Shown: positions 1 through 6,690 of the stretch, piece by piece
Numbering within the stretch: position 1 is the first letter of the stretch
Layout of the letters: the number at the start of each line of letters is the position of its first letter
Assembly (NCBI GenBank): GCA_018399915.1
Contig: JAGYNW010000092.1
Coordinates: 1 to 7,836, forward strand
Reading direction: 5' to 3'
Length of the DNA: 7,836 bases
Source: Candidatus Omnitrophota bacterium
GTDB taxonomy: Bacteria; Omnitrophota; Gorgyraeia; Zapsychrales; Zapsychraceae
Position numbers and translations under genes: made by a program
The notes under the pieces: generated by a model
The model's database searches: none
Told to the model about the DNA's origin: nothing
Seen by the model: the letters and a program-made list of their open reading frames with translations, nothing else

Positions 1-2
1 AA

Positions 3-50
3 TTCCTTTACGCACATATTTTTTACGTCATCGGAGAAAAAGATGCCTAA
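3..50 (+). CDS. possible 3' end of an upstream gene (partial)
   Basis: One plus-strand frame is open from the window edge to a TAA at 48-50 and reads FLYAHIFYVIGEKDA. If real, the upstream gene would overlap the first full gene by 8 bases (ATGCCTAA). The overlap between the second and third genes has the same form (ATGAATAA, 2537-2544). Fifteen residues are too few to assign a family, and the other two plus frames are also open here, so this is inferred mainly from the operon's tight packing. It would support an operon that begins left of the window. Confidence 0.3.
   Translation, partial: FLYAHIFYVIGEKDA
33..36 (+). promoter_or_regulatory. ribosome binding site of first pyruvyl transferase gene
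   Basis: GGAG lies 6 bases before the ATG at 43. It supports that ATG as the start, although the same frame stays open to the window edge. Confidence 0.6.
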
Positions 51-1269
51 AACAAAAAACCTGCACATTTTGATCTCGGGCGGCTATGGCAATGCCAATG
101 CCGGTGATGAGGCCTTAATGATCAACATGCTTATTCAATTAAGATCGATCTTTCCCACCCCGCGGATAACCATCTTTTCTGATGACCCCCAATATTCAAC
201 ACAACGCTATCCTGAGGAAACTTTTATTTATTCAGGGCGCTTTGGCATAGGGGAACCCGGGAAAAAAGGCGTCCACAAAGTCCAATGGATAGGTTCTATG
301 TTAAAATCTTTTTTCTCATGTGATGTTTTTATCACAGGAGGCGGTACTATCCTGCAAGATCAAACCCATCCGATGTTCATACCCTTTTGGTTATCAAAAG
401 TCTTTCTGGCACAACTGCTCTTTAAAAAAACAGTTCTGTATGGTATCGGTGCCGGCCCGATCACAACACGGACAGGCCGCTTCCTGACAAAATGGATAGT
501 CAACAATATGCACCTAGTGACCTTGCGAGGGAAGTATTCTTTCGACACGCTCAAGGATCTTAAGATACATAAACCGGTCATGAAAATCCTTGCTGACCCG
601 GCTGTAGGACTGCCTTACATTTCAGGTCCCAAAGCAAAAGATCTTTTACCCCCGAATATCAATGGGGACAAAAGAATAAAGATCGCGTTTGTTGTGCGAC
701 GCTGGTATGTGGCTCATGTTAAAAACATAAAAGAAAAGACATGGATAAAGGGGGGGGAAGAAAAATACGGTCACCTGATAGACTCCCTGGCTGCTCTGGC
801 CGATTCCCTCATCCGGGACCTTAGCGCCACCATTCTATTTATTCCCATGTCTGTAAAACCTCCTAATGATGACCGTTTGGCTGCAAAAGATATCTCAGAA
901 AAAATGCAAGAGAAGGACTTTTTCATTTTTAAAGAAGATTATTCTCCAGAACAAATCAAAGGATTATTGTCCCTTTGTGATGGGCTCATTGGAATGCGAT
1001 TTCATTCTCTGGTCTTTTATTCAGAATTCCTGAAACCTGCTTTAGGGATCGCTTACGGACAAAAAACGCATGATTTCATGCAATATATAGGATTAGGGAA
1101 ATTCGTCGTAGATGTTGACAACATTGATTTTTCTCGGGCAAAGGAGCTTTTTAACGATGCCCGCCAACATTTCTCGGCCTTAAAAAACCGCGATGCGTTC
1201 AGCGCTAAAGTCCGGGATCTTAATCAAAAAGCCAAAGAAAATGCGCGTTTAATAAACACGATTATTTAA
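43..1269 (+). CDS. polysaccharide pyruvyl transferase family protein (CsaB/WcaK-like)
   Basis: This 408-residue protein probably transfers a pyruvyl group from phosphoenolpyruvate to a sugar of a surface polysaccharide as a ketal, acting in the cytoplasm or at the inner membrane face. Visible family features are the N-terminal beta strand with a Gly-rich loop ending in GDEA (12-24), a GGGTILQD stretch (99-106), GIGAGP (134-139), LRGKYSF (161-167), LADPA (183-187), and the C-terminal RFHSL motif (319-323) followed by AYGQK (337-341). The GT-B-like two-domain layout and length are normal for the family, and the N-terminus most resembles CsaB-type members. No signal peptide or membrane segment is visible. 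The start at 43 is backed by GGAG and places the first beta strand directly at the N-terminus. It is the first complete gene of a four-gene operon, 3 bases before a diverged paralogue. A G8 tract lies at codons 236-239. The sugar acceptor cannot be read from sequence, and some family members transfer other groups. Confidence 0.85.
   Translation: MPKTKNLHILISGGYGNANAGDEALMINMLIQLRSIFPTPRITIFSDDPQYSTQRYPEETFIYSGRFGIGEPGKKGVHKVQWIGSMLKSFFSCDVFITGGGTILQDQTHPMFIPFWLSKVFLAQLLFKKTVLYGIGAGPITTRTGRFLTKWIVNNMHLVTLRGKYSFDTLKDLKIHKPVMKILADPAVGLPYISGPKAKDLLPPNINGDKRIKIAFVVRRWYVAHVKNIKEKTWIKGGEEKYGHLIDSLAALADSLIRDLSATILFIPMSVKPPNDDRLAAKDISEKMQEKDFFIFKEDYSPEQIKGLLSLCDGLIGMRFHSLVFYSEFLKPALGIAYGQKTHDFMQYIGLGKFVVDVDNIDFSRAKELFNDARQHFSALKNRDAFSAKVRDLNQKAKENARLINTII
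750..757 (+). repeat. G8 homopolymer tract inside the first pyruvyl transferase gene
   Basis: Eight consecutive G span codons 236-239 (Lys-Gly-Gly-Glu), between the two halves of the protein. Losing one G brings a TGA into frame at 776-778. Gaining one G brings in a TAG at 822-824. Either slip would truncate the protein before the RFHSL motif. The tract could be a phase-variation site or a chance run, and it is also a likely place for sequencing error. Confidence 0.55.
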
Positions 1270-1272
1270 AAA

Positions 1273-2544
1273 ATGCCTCGAAAGAAAAAGACAACCAATA
1301 TCCTGTTTTGGCGTCTGCAACAAATGCAAAAAAACGGGTCTAACTTAGGAGATCGCGCGATCTCTGATGCCATGTTTGAATCCCTTGCAAAAGAGATACC
1401 GAATTACAAATTTTTCGTCTTTTCCCGCAACCAAGAGTTCTTACCGATGGATTACAATTTAGAAGGCATAAACATCTTTAGTTTAAAAGGATTTTTTAAG
1501 ACCTTCCAAATCCTTTGGACAGCCGACGTTTTGATCCTGGGAGGAGGGACCATCATTCAAAATAAGTCCTCCGGCGCGGTCATTCTTTTTAATTTCAGTC
1601 TTCCTCTTTTGGCCCTTTTGCTACAAAAAAAGCTTGCGTGCTACGCCATTGGGATAGGAGGGAGTAAAGAACTTTCTGCCTGGGGACGATGGTTGACCAG
1701 ACTCATCCTTAACCATTGCTGCATGATAACCTTGCGGGATGAGGAATCTTTTCAAATGCTTCAAACAATAGGCGTTACCAAACCTTTTCAAGTAACCGCA
1801 GACGCAGCCTTTACCTTGAACCCCGCGGGACACTCGGAAACCATGACCTTATTACAAAAAACATCTCTTAACATAGAAGACTCCCGCCCTATAATCGCTG
1901 TATCCTTACGTAGGGTCTTTCATCGCAAAGGTGGCATACTTCCGGTCAGCCTAAAGATAAAATGGGGCTTGATGAGAGAATGGGAAACAAAAATTGATTC
2001 CTTCAAAAATGAAATCGCCTTGGTGCTGGATGAAATTATTACGCGCCATAACGCCCAATTGCTTTTTATCCCGATGTATACGGGAAAATCCTTTTTTTCC
2101 CCCCGGGATGACCTTTTTACCGAAGATGTAATCCTGCGCATGAAAACAAAAGACCAGACCGTGCTCATCAAAGATCGGTTAACGCCCGCGCAATTTAAAG
2201 GGATCATGGCTTTTACTGATCTGCTGATCGGGGTACCGTTTCATTCTTTGCTTATTGCCAGCTCAATGGGTATTCCCGTTGTTTCTTTATCTTACGCGGA
2301 TAAAAATGTGCGGTTCATGAAAATCCTTGAATTGGATGAATTTTCGATCGACCTGCGGGATGCGACACAAACATTGGATCAGTCAAAACTCCTGGAACTT
2401 GTGAACACGGCGCTAAGAGACAAAGAGATACTTGCTCAACATATTCGACAAAAGATTGAACCGCTTAAAACAAAATGCTCGCAAAACACACAAATATTCA
2501 AAAAAGTCATAGAAAAAAATCTTAACGAAAAGAATAATGAATAA
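1273..2544 (+). CDS. second, diverged polysaccharide pyruvyl transferase family protein
   Basis: This 423-residue homologue of the preceding gene aligns along its whole length: GSNLGD (22-27), ILGGGTIIQN (88-97), YAIGIGG (124-130), LRDEESF (154-160), ADAAF (176-180), LLFIPM (263-268), VPFHSL (321-326) and SYADKN (340-345). It is expected to use the same fold to pyruvylate a glycan sugar, but two motif positions differ. Asp106 of the neighbour is Asn97 here, and Arg319 of the RFH motif is Pro322. It may therefore use a different acceptor, have altered chemistry, or be a non-catalytic partner. The start at 1273 is only 3 bases after the previous stop, with no clear Shine-Dalgarno, so translation is probably coupled. 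A later ATG at 1324 would cut off the first beta strand. The gene overlaps the flippase gene by 8 bases. There is no signal peptide or frameshift. Family assignment is firm; activity is uncertain. Confidence 0.8.
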   Translation: MPRKKKTTNILFWRLQQMQKNGSNLGDRAISDAMFESLAKEIPNYKFFVFSRNQEFLPMDYNLEGINIFSLKGFFKTFQILWTADVLILGGGTIIQNKSSGAVILFNFSLPLLALLLQKKLACYAIGIGGSKELSAWGRWLTRLILNHCCMITLRDEESFQMLQTIGVTKPFQVTADAAFTLNPAGHSETMTLLQKTSLNIEDSRPIIAVSLRRVFHRKGGILPVSLKIKWGLMREWETKIDSFKNEIALVLDEIITRHNAQLLFIPMYTGKSFFSPRDDLFTEDVILRMKTKDQTVLIKDRLTPAQFKGIMAFTDLLIGVPFHSLLIASSMGIPVVSLSYADKNVRFMKILELDEFSIDLRDATQTLDQSKLLELVNTALRDKEILAQHIRQKIEPLKTKCSQNTQIFKKVIEKNLNEKNNE

Positions 2545-3997
2545 GGAACGGCTAGGCATGGAAACACCAATGGCAAAAGGAACTTTTTATCATCTTTTGG
2601 CAAGGATACTCTTTGTTCTATCTTCCTTCGGAGTCAATATCCTCGCCGCCCGGTTCCTGGGAGCCGCTGACTATGGGATCGTCGGGGTTATCTTATCTCT
2701 GGTGGTAGTTGTCCGGACGCCATTGATCCGTGGATTCTCTCAAGCGGTTTCAACCTTTACGGCGGCTCATCCTCGCGAAGTTCTTTCGATAAGAAATATC
2801 GGTTTTAAATTCCAATGCGCTTTTTCCATTCCTTTATTTTTCATTTTTTTTCTTTTCGCGCCGCTTATCGCCAACTCATTGAGCTCGCCAGAGATAACCC
2901 CTTACATTCGAATCGCGTCTCCGTTGATCCCTTTGATGGCAATTTATTCGGTGTACCTTTCATCCTTAAATGGCCAACGTTTTTTTGCCAAAGAAGCCCT
3001 TACGATTGCTATCTATAGTTTTATCCGTTTTTTCTCTGTCGCCATTTTTCTTATTGCCGGATTTAAAATAAAAGGCGTGGTTGGAGGACTACTCTTAGCG
3101 CCGTTGGTGGCCTTATTCTTTGCGAAATATCTTAATACTACTAAAACAAACCAATCAGGTGTTTCAGGAAAGTCCCTGGTAAAATTCGCAGCACCTGTCG
3201 TAGCTTTCTCCGTTCTTTTGGGACTGCTGATGAACATGGATCTTTTATTTGTTAAAAGTCTTTTGAAGGACTACGCCTTGTCCGGTTATTACGCCGCAGC
3301 CGTCACGATAACCCGGGCTCCGCATTTTTTATCGTACGCCCTTTTGTTCACACTATTACCCTCGGTCTCCAAGGCATTTGCGAATAACCAACCCGAACTT
3401 ATCAGGACCCATATAAGAAAAGCATTGCGGTATTCCATGCTGGTTCTGATACCAATGGCGACCATAATCGCTGCGACATCCCGCGACCTTATAATTCTTT
3501 TATATTCAACGCGATATATTGATGCGGCGGTCCCATTACGATATTTGATCTGGGGGGTCAGTTTGCTTACGATTTTCCTTATTTTAACAACAATTATTAC
3601 GGGCACCGGAAGACCCCATATCGCACTGATCATGATCGCAAGCGTCATCCCCGTTGATATTCTTTTTAATCTTGTCTTGATCCCTGCGTATGGATTGTTA
3701 GGCGCCGCCTCAGCGACAACACTAACATGCCTGATCGCCTGTTTGACAGCTCTGACATACATTCATACGAACTTTAATGTGGCATTTCCTTTTCTTTCCC
3801 TTTTAAAGATCAGCGTAAGCTCAGTCATACTTTGGGGCATCAACCTTCTCTTGCCATTAGGAGGATTTGCCTTAATACTAAAATATTGCTTTTTATTTGC
3901 AATTTATTTCATCGCATTATATCTTTTAAAAGAACTGAATGAAGAAGATTTCCTGTTAGCCAAACAAATAGGGCTGCGCACTAAATCGAAAATATAA
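2537..3997 (+). CDS. Wzx-type polysaccharide flippase (MOP superfamily)
   Basis: This 486-residue polytopic inner membrane protein has about 14 hydrophobic segments, roughly at 15-38, 47-66, 93-114, 124-143, 155-176, 178-196, 216-240, 255-278, 298-315, 330-352, 361-384, 386-406, 421-441 and 444-464. The N-terminal pattern AARFLGAADYG (37-47) and the later TGTGRPHIAL (355-364) and LIPAYGLLGAASAT (381-394) are typical of the RfbX/Wzx flippases that move undecaprenyl-linked glycans from the cytoplasmic to the outer face. Length is normal. The start at 2537 overlaps the previous stop. An in-frame ATG at 2558 has a better ribosome site (AAGGA at 2543-2547, 10-base spacing) and would give 479 residues, leaving the first membrane segment intact. 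The actual start is therefore open. Its place between glycan-modifying genes fits export of a pyruvylated lipid-linked glycan. The transported glycan cannot be deduced. Confidence 0.88.
   Translation: MNKERLGMETPMAKGTFYHLLARILFVLSSFGVNILAARFLGAADYGIVGVILSLVVVVRTPLIRGFSQAVSTFTAAHPREVLSIRNIGFKFQCAFSIPLFFIFFLFAPLIANSLSSPEITPYIRIASPLIPLMAIYSVYLSSLNGQRFFAKEALTIAIYSFIRFFSVAIFLIAGFKIKGVVGGLLLAPLVALFFAKYLNTTKTNQSGVSGKSLVKFAAPVVAFSVLLGLLMNMDLLFVKSLLKDYALSGYYAAAVTITRAPHFLSYALLFTLLPSVSKAFANNQPELIRTHIRKALRYSMLVLIPMATIIAATSRDLIILLYSTRYIDAAVPLRYLIWGVSLLTIFLILTTIITGTGRPHIALIMIASVIPVDILFNLVLIPAYGLLGAASATTLTCLIACLTALTYIHTNFNVAFPFLSLLKISVSSVILWGINLLLPLGGFALILKYCFLFAIYFIALYLLKELNEEDFLLAKQIGLRTKSKI
2543..2547 (+). 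promoter_or_regulatory. ribosome binding site favouring an internal flippase start at 2558
   Basis: AAGGA overlaps the stop codon of the second pyruvyl transferase gene and sits 10 bases before the in-frame ATG at 2558. The ATG at 2537 has only a weak A-rich upstream region. Spacing is a little long, so this is suggestive only. Confidence 0.4.
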
Positions 3998-4000
3998 GGA
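3996..4000 (+). promoter_or_regulatory. ribosome binding site of the radical SAM gene
   Basis: AAGGA overlaps the TAA stop of the flippase gene (3995-3997) and lies 5 bases before the ATG at 4006. It supports that start and translation from the same transcript. Confidence 0.7.
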
Positions 4001-4005
4001 TCTTC

Positions 4006-5148
4006 ATGAACACCAAAGACTTCTTTACGGAAATATTCCCAAAGCTCATCAACTATAGACTCGCCCGTCATAAATGGGTCAAACCAGCCCGTCCCATAAC
4101 CCTAACTTTTTCAGTGACCGCGGCCTGTAATTCCCTTTGTAAAACCTGTGGGATAGGCGAACAACACCGGCGTGACCCTCAACGTGTGAAAAATGACCTG
4201 ACCCTTGAAGAGATCGAAAAAATCTTTAGGTCTATCGGGCATGTCTATTTTTTCAACATCAGTGGCGGGGAACCTTTTTTGCGAAAGGACTTTCCTGCAA
4301 TTATTGCCCTTGCCTGCAAATACCTTCGCCCTAAAATCATTCACACTCCGACCAACGCGCTTTTGCCTGACCGCATTCAGCAAAGCGCCTTAGAAAGTCT
4401 TGCCGTCATACAAAAACATGGGGGTAACATCCAATTCTCCATAAAGCCCTCTATTGACGGCATCGGCGCAAAGCATGATGAAATCCGTGGAATTGAGGGG
4501 AACTTCGAGAAACTGGAACAAACCATCCAATTATTAAAAAAAATCGAACAATACCACCCCAATTTCCATCTGGAATTGGGTACCGTTGTCTCACGTTTTA
4601 ACATTAATGATCTGGACGCTATTGAAGACTATGTACATTCCGTGGGGGTTCAAAGTTATCGCAATGAAATCGCGGAACAAAGAGAGGAATTCTTCAACAT
4701 CGGAGATCCCATAACACCATCTGCCTTGGAGTATAAGAATCTTATGCGACAGTTTAAAAAAAAGATCGTGGCCAATACCAAAAACAAAAAAAAGCTCGCC
4801 CGGGTCACTGAAGCGTTACGGTTGGTGTACTATGATCTTGTTGCGCGGATCATGGAAGAAAAAACCCAGGTTATCGCCTGTTTCGCAGGCATCTCCAATG
4901 TCCATATCAACTATGACGGGAGTGTATGGCCGTGTTGCGTTATCGGATACAAAAAACCTCTGGGCAATCTCAGAGAAAGCGATTACGATTTTGACAAGAT
5001 CTGGCATTCACAAAAGGCGGGTACCATCCGGAAATATATTAAAGATAAAAATTGTTACTGCCCCTTAGCTAACCAGGCTTATTCCAACATTCTCTGCAAT
5101 TCCAATTCCATGATAAAGGTTATTCTCAAGATGCTGTCTTTCCTTTGA
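4006..5148 (+). CDS. radical SAM protein with SPASM-like C-terminal cluster domain
   Basis: This 380-residue protein has the radical SAM signature Cys41-x3-Cys45-x2-Cys48, which binds the 4Fe-4S cluster that cleaves S-adenosylmethionine. SGGEP (86-90) is the usual SAM-binding motif after the second beta strand, and SIDG (149-152) is typical of the SPASM-containing group. The C-terminal third has CFAG (292-295), DGSVWPCC (304-311), IWH (332-334), CYC (350-352) and Cys364, matching a shortened SPASM or twitch domain that would hold an auxiliary Fe-S cluster. It is cytoplasmic, with no signal peptide; the last dozen residues are hydrophobic and could touch a membrane. SPASM proteins modify peptides, sugars or cofactors, and no precursor peptide gene is visible here. 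As the last gene of the glycan cassette, it may act on the glycan, its lipid carrier or a linked peptide. Three A8 tracts lie in the gene. The family call is strong; the substrate is unknown. Confidence 0.9.
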   Translation: MNTKDFFTEIFPKLINYRLARHKWVKPARPITLTFSVTAACNSLCKTCGIGEQHRRDPQRVKNDLTLEEIEKIFRSIGHVYFFNISGGEPFLRKDFPAIIALACKYLRPKIIHTPTNALLPDRIQQSALESLAVIQKHGGNIQFSIKPSIDGIGAKHDEIRGIEGNFEKLEQTIQLLKKIEQYHPNFHLELGTVVSRFNINDLDAIEDYVHSVGVQSYRNEIAEQREEFFNIGDPITPSALEYKNLMRQFKKKIVANTKNKKKLARVTEALRLVYYDLVARIMEEKTQVIACFAGISNVHINYDGSVWPCCVIGYKKPLGNLRESDYDFDKIWHSQKAGTIRKYIKDKNCYCPLANQAYSNILCNSNSMIKVILKMLSFL

Positions 5149-5166
5149 TGGGCCATTGCTCTTGCC

Positions 5167-6642
5167 TTAAAAAAAACACGCGTTATTTGTGTAACTCAAA
5201 GTGATATTGATGAGTGTGACTTTAAGCAGCATATAAAACAGGAGGGAAGAGAAGGCCGCATTGCACAGTAAACGCAAGGAAAAACTCTTTATTTTCGTGA
5301 TGCCTTGATAGATATGCAAGATCTTGTCAGAGGCCAACACAAGAAAAAAGGGCAAAGCGGCAAGAATATAACGGGACTGAAAATTGCCCCAAACAATAAA
5401 GAACAAAAGCAGCACCACGGCAGCTATACGCGCAAAGGCGTGAGCAGGCCTTTCTTGAGTATGATAAATAAGGATCGAAACAAACCCAAAAAGGTAGACC
5501 AGGAAGAACTCTGTCATTTGCCGGAAATAAAAGACCGGCATCTCTTGCTTAAAAAACCCTTGAACCCAGGACGTTCGGGGCAAGGCAGAAAAAGCAAAAC
5601 TGCGGATAATGCTGTGGCGAAGAAACAAGATAAAAAAAATCACAGGAACAAAATAACTTAAAAACCTTACTGCAAATGAAAAAGTCCCAACTGGTGATGC
5701 GGATGAATCCGGCATCTCTTTTTTTTCTTTATCTTTGGCAACTGTCCTTTGTTGATACTGAATATCTTTCCTATATTTTTTATAAATCAAATATAATGCG
5801 AATAATACAATGAGCAAAGGTCCCAGCAAACCGATCTTATTAGACACAATTCCGATAAAGCGGTTGATCTCACGATTCGAATCAATCAACCCGAACCCGT
5901 ATACTTGAAAGTTCCACGCCAGCCAGGGAATAAGCATAAGAAAGGGTAGGAGTAAACTGAATAAAAAACTCTTATTTGAAAATAATTCCCGTTTATAAGC
6001 AAAGACGAAACATAAAATCGCTAATGTTATCAAAATCCCGGTATACTTTGTATTAACGGCCAACCCCGCGCAAAAACCACTAAGCACAAACATCCCGTTT
6101 TTTTGTTTGGTGATTCCCAAAAGAAAACACACCGCTGCCAGAACACTGAAAAAGGCAATGGTCGTATCCATCCAGATCTTCTGAGAGGTAAGTATGCTAA
6201 CAGGGTCCAGCCATAAAAAAACCGCGGCTAAAACTCCGACAGACCGATTAGAAACCAAAGCACCTATTACATAGATCAAGGGAATCATCAATGCGCCCAT
6301 AAAGATAGAAACATACGCCGCCGAGGACAGATTTGCGCCAAAGATCTTCATCGATAAGGCAAGCAGATAAGTGAACAGCGGAGGGTGCTTGAATAACGGT
6401 TCAAAAAAATAACTGGGAAGTTTTCGTCCCCGGGAAGACAATTCCCGTCCATAAGGAACCGTGTGGTACTCGGCTGGGTCCCTAAGAACCTGTCTGGCCA
6501 TCCGGTAATAGACCATTTCATCAATAGTCAATAAGCGCGGGCTGCTTTTTTCAAAATTCTCAAGACGCATAAAAAATGCTGAGGCTACAAGTAGCCCCAG
6601 CATTATAATAATACCCGTTGTTTTTAAAGATTCGCTTTTCAT
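5167..6642 (-). CDS. GT39-type (ArnT/PMT-like) membrane glycosyltransferase
   Basis: This 491-residue multi-pass protein has about 12-13 hydrophobic segments. Family marks, numbered from the ATG at 6642, are the acidic IDE motif after the first membrane segment (Asp41-Glu42, the expected catalytic site in the first outer loop), FKHPPLF (84-90), NTKYTGIL (197-204) and SRYILAALP (423-431). Such GT-C enzymes take a sugar from a polyprenyl-phosphate donor and attach it to a lipid, glycan or protein on the outer face of the inner membrane. A charged segment (about 288-324) rich in Lys, Glu and Gln interrupts the membrane region. An in-frame TTG at 6660 would add six residues (MSGNYF), but neither start has a strong ribosome site, so I chose the ATG. 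The gene converges with the radical SAM gene (18 bases between stops) and lies 48 bases downstream of the phosphofructokinase. Acceptor and sugar are unknown. Confidence 0.82.
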   Translation of the reverse strand: MKSESLKTTGIIIMLGLLVASAFFMRLENFEKSSPRLLTIDEMVYYRMARQVLRDPAEYHTVPYGRELSSRGRKLPSYFFEPLFKHPPLFTYLLALSMKIFGANLSSAAYVSIFMGALMIPLIYVIGALVSNRSVGVLAAVFLWLDPVSILTSQKIWMDTTIAFFSVLAAVCFLLGITKQKNGMFVLSGFCAGLAVNTKYTGILITLAILCFVFAYKRELFSNKSFLFSLLLPFLMLIPWLAWNFQVYGFGLIDSNREINRFIGIVSNKIGLLGPLLIVLFALYLIYKKYRKDIQYQQRTVAKDKEKKEMPDSSASPVGTFSFAVRFLSYFVPVIFFILFLRHSIIRSFAFSALPRTSWVQGFFKQEMPVFYFRQMTEFFLVYLFGFVSILIYHTQERPAHAFARIAAVVLLLFFIVWGNFQSRYILAALPFFLVLASDKILHIYQGITKIKSFSLRLLCNAAFSSLLFYMLLKVTLINITLSYTNNACFF

Positions 6643-6666
6643 AAAATAATTACCGCTCAATAGCCG

Positions 6667-6690
6667 AACACAGAAAAATTTTCCCGTGTT
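6667..6690 (-). repeat. inverted repeat directly after the phosphofructokinase stop
   Basis: AACAC at 6667-6671 pairs with GTGTT at 6686-6690, and the AT-rich middle extends the symmetry with two G-T wobbles on the minus-strand RNA. It abuts the phosphofructokinase stop. There is no T-tract after it on the minus strand, so it is not a convincing intrinsic terminator. It may be an mRNA 3'-end structure or chance. Confidence 0.25.

Noticed and set aside
2091..2106. Adjacent T7 and C6 runs in the second pyruvyl transferase gene as a second slippage site
   Set aside because: The runs are short and encode ordinary residues (Ser-Phe-Phe-Ser-Pro-Arg). Evidence is too weak beside the G8 tract in the first gene.
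3289..3762. 157-residue minus-strand open frame inside the flippase gene
   Set aside because: It is antisense to the membrane-protein coding sequence and has no family features of its own. Long antisense frames are common opposite hydrophobic coding regions.
5149..5176. Possible bidirectional terminator between the convergent genes
   Set aside because: Only a three-base GGC/GCC pairing is visible in the 18-base gap. The A-run at 5169-5176 is not preceded by a stable stem in either direction, so no intrinsic terminator can be called.
5305..5661. 118-residue plus-strand open frame opposite the GT39-type gene
   Set aside because: It is Lys/Arg-rich and low in complexity, with no recognisable fold or motif. 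It lies wholly antisense to a gene with clear family motifs, so it is a frame shadow.
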